A DNA stretch of 64,000 nt, taken from assembly GCF_003100395.1 (NCBI RefSeq), contig NZ_CP029210.1, positions 1,364,001 through 1,428,000 of the forward strand, given 5' to 3'. Under the pieces are notes generated by a model. The model was not told the DNA's origin. It worked only from the letters and a program-made list of their open reading frames with translations, and searched no databases. This DNA is from Aquabacterium olei. GTDB taxonomy: Bacteria > Pseudomonadota > Gammaproteobacteria > Burkholderiales > Burkholderiaceae_C. Positions 9,938 to 18,853 of this stretch are shown piece by piece; within the stretch, counting starts at the first letter, position 1, and the number at the start of each line of letters is the position of its first letter. Both the position numbers and the translations under genes were made by a program.

Positions 9938-11917
9938 ATGGCGTGGCGCGCGATGCAGTCCTGTGTACCTTCCCGACCGGCTGGTTGGCAGACCTGGCTC
10001 CGCTGGTGGGGACTCTTCCTTCTTCTCTCCAGCGCCCTGCGCGCCCTGCTGTGGTGGCGCATCGGCGGCCAGGCTCCCATCTCGCTTGGCACGGCGGGGC
10101 AGGTCATGGGGCGTGGGCTGATGTTCGATGCGCTCGCGGGCGCGTCGCTGCTGTGGCCGCTGGCCCTCTACCTCGCCCTGTCTCCGGCCGCCTGGTGGGC
10201 ACGCCACGGGTGGCGCGCGCTCACCGCGTGCGGGCTCGCTGCGTGGCTGATGCTGATGCTGTTCGTCTGCACGGCCGAGTGGCTCTTCTGGGAAGAATTC
10301 GGCACCCGCTTCAACTTCATCGCGGTGGATTACCTGCTCTACACCCATGAGGTGGTGGGCAACATCCGGGAGTCCTATCCCGTGGGCAAGTTGCTGGGCC
10401 TCATGGCGCTGGTGTCCGTCGGCGCGGTGTGGTTCGGGCGGCGCGTGCTGATGCCGGCCGCCGCCACCGAGGCCAAGGGCCGCCTGACCTGGGCGCTGCC
10501 TGTGGTGATCGGGATGCTGCTGGCGCCAGGCCATCTTGCCGTGCGTGCTGACATGAAGCAGCACTCGGACAACCGCTACCTCAACGACCTCAGCGGCGAC
10601 GGTGTCTACGAGTTCTTTGCCGCGTTGCGCCACAACGAACTCGATTTCGAGCACTTCTATCAGAGCCTGCCGGCCGAGGATGCGCTGGCACGCCTGCGCC
10701 GGCAACTGGCGACGCCGCACGCCCGGTTGCGCAACCGGGGCACGGACGACCTGACGCGGCTGGTGGACTATGGTGTGCCGGAACGTCACCTCAACGTGGT
10801 GCTGATCTCGGTGGAGAGCCTGTCGGCCGACTTCATGGCTGCCTTCGGCAACCGGGATGGCCTGACGCCCCGACTGGACCAGCTCGCCCGAGAGGGGCTG
10901 CTGTTCACGCGTTTGTATGCCACGGGCACCCGCACGGTGCGCGGTCTGGAGGCGCTGTCGCTGGCCGTGCCGCCCACGCCCGGTCAGTCCATCGTCAAGC
11001 GGCCGCACAACGAGGGGCTGTTCTCGCTGGGCAGCGTGTTCCGCGCCAAGGGCTATGACACACGCTATGTGTATGGCGGGTACGGCTACTTCGACAACAT
11101 GAACGCCTTCTTTTCCGCCAACAGTTACGAGGTCGTGGACCGCCTGTCCATCCCCGCCGCGGCGATCCACCACGAGAACATCTGGGGCGTGGCCGACGAA
11201 GACCTGTTCACGCTGGCGATGCAGCAGGCCGATGCATCGTACGCAAAGGGGCGCCCGTCGTTCATGCACGTCATGACCACGTCGAACCACCGCCCGTTCA
11301 CCTATCCGGACGGCCGCATCGACATCCCCTCGCACACGGGGCGCGCGGGCGGCGTGAAGTACACGGACTGGGCCATTGGCCGCTTCATCGACGAAGCAGC
11401 AAAGCACCCGTGGTTCCGCGACACGGTGTTCGTCATCGTGGCCGACCACTGTGCGGCCAGCGCGGGCAAGACCGATCTGCCGCTGGAGCGCTATCACATC
11501 CCGGCCATCGTCTACGCGCCTGCATACATCGGTCCGAAGCAGGTCGACCGCCTCGCCAGCCAGATCGACATCGCGCCCACCTTGCTGGGGTTGCTGAACT
11601 TCCGCTACGAGAGCCGCTTCCTCGGGTATGACTTGTTTGACCTGGAGCCCGGCCGCGAGCGGGCCTTCATCAGCACCTACCAGGATCTGGGGGTGGTGCG
11701 CGACGGGGTGCTGGTGCGGCTGGATCCGCGCGGCGGTGTCCGCTCGACGCGGGTGGCGCAGGGGCGCGCACTGCCCGAGCCCGTATCCGCGCCCTGGGAT
11801 GCCGTGGCCGATGCGATCAGCTGGTATCAGGGGGCTGCGTGGGCTTACCATCATGCCGGCCTGAAGGCCGATGAAAGGGTGGCAGACGGCCATGCGGATC
11901 CTGTTGGTGGAGGATGA
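9938..11917 (+). CDS. LTA synthase-family membrane sulfatase/phosphotransferase
   Basis: A 659-residue inner-membrane protein: about five N-terminal membrane helices (residues 20-190), then a large periplasmic alkaline-phosphatase-superfamily domain. Visible motifs are LNVVLISVESLSADF (metal ligands), GTRTVRGLEAL with the likely nucleophile Thr333, FMHVMTTSNHRPF and FVIVADHCA. In gram-negative bacteria this family transfers phosphoglycerol or phosphoethanolamine to periplasmic glucans, LPS or other glycans; the acceptor here cannot be predicted. The 3' end overlaps the next gene, an OmpR-type regulator, by 26 bases, and the kinase follows, so a TCS-controlled envelope modification operon is likely, similar in logic to eptA-pmrAB. 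ATG 9938 is chosen; ATG 9953 is also possible. Confidence 0.8.
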   Translation: MAWRAMQSCVPSRPAGWQTWLRWWGLFLLLSSALRALLWWRIGGQAPISLGTAGQVMGRGLMFDALAGASLLWPLALYLALSPAAWWARHGWRALTACGLAAWLMLMLFVCTAEWLFWEEFGTRFNFIAVDYLLYTHEVVGNIRESYPVGKLLGLMALVSVGAVWFGRRVLMPAAATEAKGRLTWALPVVIGMLLAPGHLAVRADMKQHSDNRYLNDLSGDGVYEFFAALRHNELDFEHFYQSLPAEDALARLRRQLATPHARLRNRGTDDLTRLVDYGVPERHLNVVLISVESLSADFMAAFGNRDGLTPRLDQLAREGLLFTRLYATGTRTVRGLEALSLAVPPTPGQSIVKRPHNEGLFSLGSVFRAKGYDTRYVYGGYGYFDNMNAFFSANSYEVVDRLSIPAAAIHHENIWGVADEDLFTLAMQQADASYAKGRPSFMHVMTTSNHRPFTYPDGRIDIPSHTGRAGGVKYTDWAIGRFIDEAAKHPWFRDTVFVIVADHCAASAGKTDLPLERYHIPAIVYAPAYIGPKQVDRLASQIDIAPTLLGLLNFRYESRFLGYDLFDLEPGRERAFISTYQDLGVVRDGVLVRLDPRGGVRSTRVAQGRALPEPVSAPWDAVADAISWYQGAAWAYHHAGLKADERVADGHADPVGGG

Positions 11918-12563
11918 CAGCCTGCTCGGCAACGGCTTGCAGCAAGGCCTGCGGCAGTCGGGCATGACGGTCGATTGGGTGGCGTCGGGTGAGCACGCCA
12001 TGACGGCGCTCGCGACCCACCGCTACGACGCCATCGTGCTGGACCGTCAGTTGCCCGGCATGCCTGGCGAGGCCGTGCTGACCGCACTGCGTCAGCGCGG
12101 TGACGCCACGCCGGTGCTGTTCCTGACGGCCCGCGATGCCATCGAGGACCGCGTGGCCGGGCTGGACGCGGGGGCCGACGACTACCTCATCAAACCCGTG
12201 GACATGGCCGAGCTGGCGGCCCGACTGCGGGCCATGGGGCGACGCGCGGCAGGGCAGGCGGCGCCGGTGTTCCGTTGGGGGGCACTGAGTCTCGACCCCG
12301 CCTCGCGCACCGTGACATGCCATGGGCAACCCGTGACGCTCGCCGTGCGCGAGTTCGACATCCTGGCCAGATTGATGCGATCGCCGCAGCGCCCGCAGTC
12401 TCAGGCCCAGTTGACCGAGGCGCTGTATGACTGGGGGCAAGACATTGCGAGCAATGCCGTCGAGGTTCACGTGCACCACCTGCGTCGCAAGCTGGGGGCA
12501 GACTGGATCGTGACGATCCGGGGTGTGGGCTACGTGCTCAACCCGGCGAAGGCGACAGCGTGA
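11892..12563 (+). CDS. OmpR-family response regulator (QseB/PmrA-like)
   Basis: A 223-residue DNA-binding response regulator. The receiver has the acidic pair EDD (7-9), the phospho-acceptor Asp51 (IVLDRQLPG) and the signalling Lys in YLIKP. The C-terminal winged helix shows LAVREFDILARLM and NAVEVHVHHLRRKL...IRGVGYVL, typical of the QseB/PmrA/TctD branch. The ATG at 11892 puts MRILLVEDD at the N-terminus and lies inside the end of the sulfatase gene (26-base overlap); the stop overlaps the GTG start of the kinase by 4 bases. The likely targets include the sulfatase operon itself, by analogy with PmrA and EptA; this is inference. Confidence 0.9.
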   Translation: MRILLVEDDSLLGNGLQQGLRQSGMTVDWVASGEHAMTALATHRYDAIVLDRQLPGMPGEAVLTALRQRGDATPVLFLTARDAIEDRVAGLDAGADDYLIKPVDMAELAARLRAMGRRAAGQAAPVFRWGALSLDPASRTVTCHGQPVTLAVREFDILARLMRSPQRPQSQAQLTEALYDWGQDIASNAVEVHVHHLRRKLGADWIVTIRGVGYVLNPAKATA

Positions 12564-13942
12564 GCACGTCCTTGCGCGCAAGGCTGGTTCGCAGCCTGCT
12601 GGTGGTCTTGCTGCCGGTGTGGGTGGCGATGGCCGCATGGACGTACTGGTCTGTGGTGGAGGAGGTCGACGAGATCTACGACCAGCAGCTGATGGCGGTG
12701 GCCTTGCCCCTGCTGCCGCAGTCCGTCGCGGCATTGCATGAGTCGCTGGACGAGATGCTGATCGACGAGCCCGACGGCGACGGGGTGGACCTCGCCGTGC
12801 TGGCGTGGTCACCACAGGGGGCGTTGCTGTACCGCAGCCCGATGGCGCCACCGCTGGCGTTTGCCGAACGCCCACGTGACCCGGCCGGCTTGCGCACCGC
12901 GAGCACCGTGGATGTCGGTGGGCTCGGCTGGCGGGTGTGGTGGTTCGAGCAGGCGCAGGCCGGGCGCTGGCTGGCGGTGCTCAAGCCCATGACCGAACGC
13001 AACGAACTGGCACGGGCGCTGGCGCTGGGCCTGGGCTTGCCAACCCTGGCCACGGTGCTCTTGCTCACGCCGGTGGTACGTTGGGGGGTGCGCAGGGGGT
13101 TGATGCCCTTGCATCAATTGGGCAAACAGATTGCGCGGCGTCGTGCGGTGGATCTGGCGCCGGTGAGTGAGGCCGGGCAGCCGTCGGAAACCGTGCCGCT
13201 GGTGCAGGAGATCAACGCGCTGATGACGCGGCTGGCACGAACCCTGGCGACCGAACGGCGCTTTACGGCCGATGCCTCACACGAACTCCGCACGCCGCTG
13301 GCGGCCTGCCGGGCTCAGATCGAGGTGGCACGCGGGGCAGACGAGGCGCAAGTGCGTGAGACGGCGCTGGCGAACGCCATGCAGGCGCTCGACCGGGCCA
13401 CGCGGCTGACCGACGAGCTGCTCGCGCTGGCCCGCCTTGACCATGACACGGAAGCGCCCTTGAGCGCCACGCCCGGCTGGCGGCATGACCTGGATCTGGC
13501 TGCGCTGGTGCAAGACCGGGTGGCCGCGGTCGCGGTGGCCGCCCTGGCACGTGGCCTGGAGGTGTCCTTGCAGGCTGCCCTCGGCGTGCCGCACGTGCCC
13601 GGGCACCCGGAGTGGATCGCGATGGCGGTCGACAACCTGCTGAGCAACGCGTTGAAGTACACGCCCTCAGGTGGTGAGGTGCGGGTCGCGGTCGATCCGA
13701 TGGAGGGCGGTGTCGCCGTTGTCGTGCACGACACCGGCCCGGGTGTGCGTCCGGAGGACCTGCCCAGGCTGGGCGACCGATTCGATCGACTCGGTGCGCG
13801 GGGAGACGGGGCGGGGCTCGGGCTGTCGATCGCGCGCCAGGTGGCGGCCCGGCATGGCGGGCACCTGGTCTTTGCGCTCGATGGCGGCCTGCGTGCGATG
13901 CTGACCCTGCCGCGGCAAGCCCCCGAGGTCACGCGGTCTTGA
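12560..13942 (+). CDS. Two-component sensor histidine kinase (QseC/PmrB-like)
   Basis: A 460-residue membrane kinase that starts with GTG overlapping the regulator stop. The N-terminal helix ([22 protein letters not shown]) and a second one near 155-180 enclose a short periplasmic sensor of about 120 residues. Then follow a HAMP-like linker ([20 protein letters not shown]), the phosphorylated His241 in [10 protein letters not shown] and the ATPase with N box ([14 protein letters not shown]), G1 ([11 protein letters not shown]) and G2 ([12 protein letters not shown]). The layout is that of the QseC/TctE family. The periplasmic part contains an acidic patch ([15 protein letters not shown]) that could bind cations, as in PmrB/PhoQ-type sensors; this is inference. 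Its 3' end overlaps the convergent ureG gene by 14 bases. Confidence 0.9.
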   Translation: MSTSLRARLVRSLLVVLLPVWVAMAAWTYWSVVEEVDEIYDQQLMAVALPLLPQSVAALHESLDEMLIDEPDGDGVDLAVLAWSPQGALLYRSPMAPPLAFAERPRDPAGLRTASTVDVGGLGWRVWWFEQAQAGRWLAVLKPMTERNELARALALGLGLPTLATVLLLTPVVRWGVRRGLMPLHQLGKQIARRRAVDLAPVSEAGQPSETVPLVQEINALMTRLARTLATERRFTADASHELRTPLAACRAQIEVARGADEAQVRETALANAMQALDRATRLTDELLALARLDHDTEAPLSATPGWRHDLDLAALVQDRVAAVAVAALARGLEVSLQAALGVPHVPGHPEWIAMAVDNLLSNALKYTPSGGEVRVAVDPMEGGVAVVVHDTGPGVRPEDLPRLGDRFDRLGARGDGAGLGLSIARQVAARHGGHLVFALDGGLRAMLTLPRQAPEVTRS

Positions 13943-14576
13943 GCATCCCTTTGGTCTCGATGAACGAGATCACCTGGTCCAGCCCCGCCTTCGTCTTCAG
14001 GTTCGTCATCACGAACGGGCGCGTCGGGCGCATGCGTTTCGTGTCGGCCTCCATGACCTCGAGGTTGGCGCCCACGTAGGGGGCCAGGTCGGTCTTGTTG
14101 ATCACGAACAGGTCGCTCTTGGTGATGCCGGGGCCGCCCTTGCGCGGGATCTTCTCGCCGGCGGCCACGTCGATCACGTAGATGGTGAGGTCGGACAGCT
14201 CGGGGCTGAAAGTGGCGGCCAGGTTGTCGCCGCCCGACTCGATGAAGACGATGTCGGCGTTCGGGTACTTGGCCAGCATGCGGTCGACGGCTTCGAGGTT
14301 GATCGAGGCGTCTTCGCGGATGGCGGTGTGCGGGCAGCCGCCGGTCTCCACGCCCATGATGCGTTCCGGATCCAGCGCACCCGCCACGGTCAGCAGGCGC
14401 TGGTCTTCCTTTGTGTAGATGTCGTTCGTGATGACGACGAGGTCGTACTGCTCGCGCAGGGTCTTGCAGAGCATCTCGAGCAGGGTCGTCTTGCCGGAGC
14501 CCACCGGGCCGCCCACGCCCACGCGCAGCGGGGGCAGTTTCTTGGTGCGGCCGGGGATGTGGTGCAGGTTGCTCAT
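13929..14576 (-). CDS. ureG: Urease accessory GTPase UreG
   Basis: A 215-residue SIMIBI-class GTPase that energises nickel delivery to apo-urease together with UreE, UreF and UreD. The P-loop [11 protein letters not shown] (21-31), the metal-binding CPH motif in [34 protein letters not shown] and the guanine-specificity NKTD are all present. The ATG overlaps the ureF stop by 4 bases (ATGA), so they are translationally coupled. Length and motifs are standard. It is the last gene of the urease operon and runs into the convergent histidine kinase gene. Confidence 0.96.
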   Translation of the reverse strand: MSNLHHIPGRTKKLPPLRVGVGGPVGSGKTTLLEMLCKTLREQYDLVVITNDIYTKEDQRLLTVAGALDPERIMGVETGGCPHTAIREDASINLEAVDRMLAKYPNADIVFIESGGDNLAATFSPELSDLTIYVIDVAAGEKIPRKGGPGITKSDLFVINKTDLAPYVGANLEVMEADTKRMRPTRPFVMTNLKTKAGLDQVISFIETKGMLKTA

Positions 14577-15331
14577 GATCGGAACAGGCGGGAGTATTGC
14601 GTTTCGTGCTGGGCACTCAGGATGGCCAGCATGGGGGTGAAGGCCTGGCGCTGCGAGTCGGGCAGGGTCAGGGCGTGGTCGATGGCGTCGGGGATGGCGT
14701 CCACCAGGGCCTGGAGGATGCGCTGGCCGGCGCTCTGGCCCAGCGGCACGGCCTTGATGGCTGCCTGCACCATGTTCTCGGCCCAGCCAAAGGTGAAGCT
14801 CAACAGGGCTTCGCGCAGGGCGGCGTCGCTGTCCTGACCGGGGGCGGCGGCGGGCAGGCACTGCGCCACGGCCAGCGCAAAGGCGACGGGCCAGGTGGGG
14901 GCGGGCGGTAGGGCCGCGCACTGGGCCAGCCTGGCGTCGTCGGCATCGGCCTGTGCGCCACCCCCGCGGTTGCGCAGCCACTCAACCAGCGAGCGGCCCA
15001 TCTGCTCGGTCTGCAGCCGCAACTCGCTGGTCTCGCGGGTCTGCAGCACCCAGTCGTTCAGTTCGTGCACGCGGGCAAGGTCATGTCGCTGCCAGGCCGG
15101 CACGGCACGTGCCACCACGGCCAGGTCGCTGCGGGCCACGGCCAGGTGGAGCTGGTCGCGCAGCCAGGCGGCGGCGTCGGCTTCACCGGTGACGCGGCCC
15201 GAATCGACCGCGGCCTCCAGGCCTTCGGAGTAGCTGAAGCCGCCCACCGGCAAGGCGGGCGAGGCCAGCCACATCAGATGCAACCGGGCGCCAGGCGAGA
15301 GCGGCGCCGGGCGAGACAGGACGCGCGGCAT
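14573..15331 (-). CDS. ureF: Urease accessory protein UreF
   Basis: A 252-residue all-helical accessory protein that bridges UreD and UreG in the urease activation complex. Motifs characteristic of UreF are [24 protein letters not shown] near the N-terminus, [26 protein letters not shown] in the middle and [26 protein letters not shown] toward the end. The start directly abuts the ureE stop (TGA-ATG) and the end overlaps ureG by 4 bases, so ureE-F-G form one tight translational unit. It is slightly longer than average owing to an Ala/Pro-rich stretch ([14 protein letters not shown]). Confidence 0.94.
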   Translation of the reverse strand: MPRVLSRPAPLSPGARLHLMWLASPALPVGGFSYSEGLEAAVDSGRVTGEADAAAWLRDQLHLAVARSDLAVVARAVPAWQRHDLARVHELNDWVLQTRETSELRLQTEQMGRSLVEWLRNRGGGAQADADDARLAQCAALPPAPTWPVAFALAVAQCLPAAAPGQDSDAALREALLSFTFGWAENMVQAAIKAVPLGQSAGQRILQALVDAIPDAIDHALTLPDSQRQAFTPMLAILSAQHETQYSRLFRS

Positions 15332-16060
15332 TCAGTGGTCGTGATCGTGGTCGTGACCGCAGCCCGGGCCGTGCACGTGCGGCGCCGGTGCGGCCTTCAC
15401 GGCGATGCCAATGGGTTTGCCGCGGCTGGCGCTGGCGGCGGGGGCGGCGTGATCGTGATGACCATGGCTGCAACCCGGGCCGTGCACGTGCCCGGGGGCG
15501 CCGTGGGGCGGGTTGGCCGTGCCGTGGGCGTGTCCATGGTCGTGGTCGTGCCCCGCGTGGTCGTGCCCGCCGTGGTCATGGCTGTGGCCGTGATGCCCAT
15601 GCCCGCCGCTGGCGTAGGCACCGCCTTCGGGCTCGAAGCCTTCGGTGGCCTCGCGCACCGTCAGGTGCATGGCGCGCAGCATGTCGGCCAGCACGTGATC
15701 GGGCTCGATCTTCAGGTAGTCGGGCTGCAGCTCGATCTGCACATGGCGGTTGCCCAGGTGGTAGGCGGCTCGCACCAGGTCGAAGGGCGAGCCGTGCTCG
15801 GCGCAGGGCGTGATCACCAGCACCGGCTGCGGGGCCGCCTGTACGCGGATCATTGCGCCATCTTCGGTCACCAGCACGTCGCCGCCGCGCACCACGGTGC
15901 CGCGGGGCAGGAACACGCCCAGGGTGCGGCCCTGGCTGTCGGTGGCGTCGAAGCGGCTCTTCTGGCGCACGTCCCAGTCGAGTTCGACGGTGGCAGCGCG
16001 TTTGAGCAGCACGGAGGCCAGGCCCTGGCCTTGGGGGAGGAGTTTGTTGACGGTCAGCAT
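15332..16060 (-). CDS. ureE: Urease nickel metallochaperone UreE with long His-rich tail
   Basis: UreE hands Ni2+ to the urease active site. Residues 1-150 hold the peptide-binding domain (LDWDVRQKSRFDATDSQGRTLGVFLPRGTVVRGGDVL) and the metal-binding domain (AAYHLGNRHVQIEL, with the conserved metal histidine in GNRH). From about residue 153 to 242 the protein turns into a histidine-rich tail with about 26 His and two Cys, built of H-x-H and H-D-H runs and two copies of HVHGPGC-x-H. The Klebsiella protein has a tail of about 15 residues, so this one is unusually long and may store nickel. The gene follows ureC after 15 bases and abuts ureF. Confidence 0.95.
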   Translation of the reverse strand: MLTVNKLLPQGQGLASVLLKRAATVELDWDVRQKSRFDATDSQGRTLGVFLPRGTVVRGGDVLVTEDGAMIRVQAAPQPVLVITPCAEHGSPFDLVRAAYHLGNRHVQIELQPDYLKIEPDHVLADMLRAMHLTVREATEGFEPEGGAYASGGHGHHGHSHDHGGHDHAGHDHDHGHAHGTANPPHGAPGHVHGPGCSHGHHDHAAPAASASRGKPIGIAVKAAPAPHVHGPGCGHDHDHDH

Positions 16061-16075
16061 GCCCGGCAGTGTGCG

Positions 16076-17803
16076 TCAGAACAGGAAGTAACGCTGCGCC
16101 ATGGGCAACTCGGTGGCCGGCTCGCACACCAGCAGCTGGCCGTCGGCACGCACCTGGTAGGTCTGCGCATCGATCTCCATCTTCGGCAGATAGTGGTTGT
16201 GCACCATGTCGGCCTTCTTCACGGTGCGGCAGCCCTTCACGCCCACGATGGTCTTCTTCAGGCCGTACTGCTCGGGCAGGCCGGCCGCGATGGCGGCCTG
16301 GCTCATGAAGGTCAGCGAGGTGCGCTGCAGGGCGCCCCCGAAACTGCCGAACATGGCGCGGTAGTGCACCGGCTGCGGCGTGGGAATCGAGGCGTTCGGG
16401 TCACCCATGGCCGCGGCCGCAATGAAGCCGCCCTTCATGATGATGCTGGGCTTGATGCCGAAGAAGGCGGGCTTCCAGATCACCAGATCGGCCCACTTGC
16501 CTTCTTCGACGCTGCCCACTTCGTGCGACACGCCGTGGGCGAGCGCCGGGTTGATGGTGTACTTGGCCACATAGCGCTTGACGCGCGCGTTGTCGTGGCG
16601 GGCCGTGTCGCCGGGCAGGGCGCCACGCTGGGCCTTCATCTTGTGAGCCGTCTGCCAGGTGCGCAGAATGACCTCGCCGACGCGGCCCATGGCCTGCGAG
16701 TCGGAGCTGAACATGCTGATGGCGCCCAGGTCGTGCAGGATGTCCTCGGCGGCAATCGTTTCACGGCGGATGCGGCTTTCGGCGAAGGCCAGGTCTTCGG
16801 CGATCGAGGCATCGAGGTGGTGACACACCATGAGCATGTCGAGGTGCTCGTCGATGGTGTTGACCGTGAAGGGGCGCGTCGGGTTGGTCGACGAGGGCAG
16901 CACGTTGGGCTCGCCCACCACCTTCATGATGTCGGGTGCGTGGCCACCGCCCGCGCCTTCGGTGTGGAAGCTGTGGATGGTGCGGCCCTTGAACGCGGCC
17001 ACGGTGTCCTCCACAAAGCCCGATTCGTTCAGCGTGTCAGTGTGGATGGCGACCTGCACATCCGTTTCTTCGGCCACGCTCAGGCAGGTGTCGATGGCCG
17101 CGGGCGTGGTGCCCCAGTCTTCGTGCAGCTTCATGCCGATCACGCCGGCGTTCACCTGCTGGCGCAGCGCCTCGGGCTGCGAGGCATTGCCCTTGCCCAG
17201 AAAGCCGATGTTCATGGGGAAGGCCTCGGCCGCCTTCAGCATCAGGGCGATGTTGTCGGGCCCCGGCGTGCAGGTGGTGGCAAAGGTGCCGGTAGCGGGG
17301 CCAGTGCCGCCGCCGATCATGGTGGTCACGCCGCTCATCAGCGCCTCTTCGATCTGCTGCGGGCAGATAAAGTGGATGTGCGTGTCGATGCCGCCGGCCG
17401 TGACGATCATGCCTTCGGCGGCCACGATCTCGGTGCCCGGGCCGATGACGATGTCGACGCCGGGTTGCACGTCGGGGTTGCCGGCCTTGCCGATCTTGAC
17501 GATGCGGCCGGCCTTGATGCCGATGTCGGCCTTGACGATGCCCCAGTGGTCGAGGATGAGTGCGTTGGTCAGCACGCAGTCACACGCGTCGCCAGCCTCC
17601 GGGCCGTTCATGCGCTGGCTCTGGCCCATGCCGTCACGGATGGTCTTGCCGCCGCCGAACTTCACCTCTTCGCCGTAGCCGCCGGCCTGCAAGGTCAGGT
17701 CACGCTCGACCTCGATGATGAGGTTGGTGTCGGCCAGGCGCACGCGGTCGCCGGTGGTGGGGCCGAACATCTCGGCATACGCGCGTCGGGGAATGCTTGC
17801 CAT
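16076..17803 (-). CDS. ureC: Urease alpha subunit
   Basis: The catalytic subunit (575 residues) hydrolyses urea to ammonia and carbamate at a di-nickel centre. All active-site residues are in place with a constant offset of +8 from the Klebsiella enzyme: His142 and His144 (THIHF), the carbamylated Lys225 (GMKLHEDWG), His254, His280, the mobile-flap Cys327 and His328 (MVCHHLD) and Asp368 (MFSSDSQ). The N-terminus [26 protein letters not shown] is canonical. The gene lies 62 bases after ureB and 15 bases before ureE on the minus strand. The product is expected to be a fully active cytoplasmic urease if UreD is supplied from elsewhere. Confidence 0.98.
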   Translation of the reverse strand: MASIPRRAYAEMFGPTTGDRVRLADTNLIIEVERDLTLQAGGYGEEVKFGGGKTIRDGMGQSQRMNGPEAGDACDCVLTNALILDHWGIVKADIGIKAGRIVKIGKAGNPDVQPGVDIVIGPGTEIVAAEGMIVTAGGIDTHIHFICPQQIEEALMSGVTTMIGGGTGPATGTFATTCTPGPDNIALMLKAAEAFPMNIGFLGKGNASQPEALRQQVNAGVIGMKLHEDWGTTPAAIDTCLSVAEETDVQVAIHTDTLNESGFVEDTVAAFKGRTIHSFHTEGAGGGHAPDIMKVVGEPNVLPSSTNPTRPFTVNTIDEHLDMLMVCHHLDASIAEDLAFAESRIRRETIAAEDILHDLGAISMFSSDSQAMGRVGEVILRTWQTAHKMKAQRGALPGDTARHDNARVKRYVAKYTINPALAHGVSHEVGSVEEGKWADLVIWKPAFFGIKPSIIMKGGFIAAAAMGDPNASIPTPQPVHYRAMFGSFGGALQRTSLTFMSQAAIAAGLPEQYGLKKTIVGVKGCRTVKKADMVHNHYLPKMEIDAQTYQVRADGQLLVCEPATELPMAQRYFLF

Positions 17804-17865
17804 CGTCAGGAATCCAGTCGGGGCAGGGTGGGGCGATGTGAAGGGGGCTGGGGGCGTGCAGGGCG

Positions 17866-18171
17866 TCAGAGCGCGCCCTGAACAAGGCCGCGGAAGCCGA
17901 AGACCACGCGGTCGCCGGCGTAGTCCACCAGCTCGACGGTGCGTTGCTGGCCGGGCTCGAAGCGCACGGCGGTGCCGGATGCGATGTTCAGACGCATGCC
18001 GCGCGCGGCCTCACGGTCGAAGCGCAGGGCCCCGTTGGTTTCGGCGAAGTGGTAGTGCGAGCCGACCTGGATGGGACGGTCGCCCGCGTTCTCGACCACC
18101 AAGGTCAACGTGCGGCGGCCCGGGTTGAGCTCGATGTCCGGGCCGTCGGTGAGCAGTTCGCCGGGCGTCAT
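17866..18171 (-). CDS. ureB: Urease beta subunit
   Basis: A 101-residue structural subunit of urease, beginning [46 protein letters not shown], the conserved UreB sequence with the SHYHF motif. It ends with [15 protein letters not shown]. The ATG at 18171 shares one base with the stop of the preceding small gene; a GTG one codon upstream would give a 4-base overlap instead. UreA, UreB and UreC are separate polypeptides as in Klebsiella, not fused as in Helicobacter. Confidence 0.95.
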   Translation of the reverse strand: MTPGELLTDGPDIELNPGRRTLTLVVENAGDRPIQVGSHYHFAETNGALRFDREAARGMRLNIASGTAVRFEPGQQRTVELVDYAGDRVVFGFRGLVQGAL

Positions 18172-18353
18172 CACTTGCGGCCCTTGAACCAGACGGCCGC
18201 GCCCACGGCCACGGCGGCGGCCAGGAAGCCCAGCACGTCGGTGCTGTGCCAGTGCGCCACGCCCGGCATGCCGTGGCCTTCGTGGGCATGGGCAGACAGG
18301 CAGGTGAGGCCGGTGGCGAAGGCGGTCAGGGCAGTGTGAATGGCGTGCTTCAT
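18171..18353 (-). CDS. Small exported His-containing protein in the urease operon
   Basis: A 60-residue protein with an N-terminal signal-like helix ending in [13 protein letters not shown], a short His-rich stretch ([16 protein letters not shown]) and a second hydrophobic helix ([17 protein letters not shown]) closed by KGRK. Similar small proteins sit between ureA and ureB in other Burkholderiales as I remember it, but no function is established. The five histidines after the predicted cleavage site would suit periplasmic metal binding, so a nickel-related role is possible. It resembles the N- and C-terminal edges of the much longer HupE/UreJ nickel permease without its middle, so it may be a remnant or an independent small protein. 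Its stop shares a base with the ureB start. Confidence 0.6.
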   Translation of the reverse strand: MKHAIHTALTAFATGLTCLSAHAHEGHGMPGVAHWHSTDVLGFLAAAVAVGAAVWFKGRK

Positions 18354-18479
18354 CGTGGTGCTCGTCGGGTAGACAGTGCGGCCGGTAGGCCGGTCGAGAG
18401 GGGCGGCGTGGTGCGTGAGCTTATGACGTCGTTGGCGCAATGCGCTTGATTGGTGCATCGCGCGCCGGGTTGTACGGTG

Positions 18480-18782
18480 TCATGCAATCGGTTGGTGCAC
18501 GGTCACCAACTTGGTGCCATCCGGGAAGGTGGCTTCCACCTGAATCTCAGGAATCAGATCGGCCACACCGTCCATCACGTCGGCGCGGCTCAGCACGGTC
18601 TTGCCCTCGCTCATCAGCGCAGCCACGCTCTTGCCGTCGCGTGCGCCTTCCATGATGGCGGCCGTGATCATCGCCACCGCTTCCGGGTAGTTCAGCTTCA
18701 GCCCGCGGGCCTTGCGGCGCTCGGCCAGCAGGGCGGCGGTGAAGATCAGCAGCTTGTCTTTTTCGCGAGGGGTCAGTTCCAT
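18480..18782 (-). CDS. ureA: Urease gamma subunit
   Basis: A 100-residue urease structural subunit: [50 protein letters not shown] and [20 protein letters not shown] are all canonical UreA. It is the first gene of the leftward urease operon; the position usually occupied by ureD upstream of ureA is taken by a divergent permease-kinase gene only 71 bases away. About 125 bases separate it from the next (small) gene; I see no gene or clear structure in that gap. Confidence 0.96.
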   Translation of the reverse strand: MELTPREKDKLLIFTAALLAERRKARGLKLNYPEAVAMITAAIMEGARDGKSVAALMSEGKTVLSRADVMDGVADLIPEIQVEATFPDGTKLVTVHQPIA

Positions 18783-18811
18783 GGTGTCTCGTGTGGAGCC
18801 AGGCAGGGCTG

Positions 18812-18827
18812 CGGCACTGAAATTGCG
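18812..18827 (+). promoter_or_regulatory. Candidate sigma-54 promoter of the permease-kinase gene
   Basis: The + strand reads GGCAC, five bases, TTGC (GG at 18813-18814, GC at 18825-18826, ten bases between), which matches the -24/-12 core of RpoN promoters. It is in the 71-base gap between ureA and the permease-kinase gene, and transcription would start near 18838, about 16 bases before the ATG. The leader would then be short and no strong Shine-Dalgarno is visible. Sigma-54 control would fit a nitrogen-scavenging locus. NtrC-type enhancer sites were not identified. Confidence 0.45.
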
Positions 18828-18853
18828 GTGTCAGGCCGGCTTGATCCTTCACT

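Noticed and set aside
15065..17881. Long + strand frame (over 900 codons) across ureC, ureE and ureF
   Set aside because: It lies entirely opposite genes with complete active-site motifs; GC-rich third positions leave open antisense frames. The same applies to 4439-6007 (+), 18773-21403 (-), 26661-28190 (-) and 57115-60402 (-).
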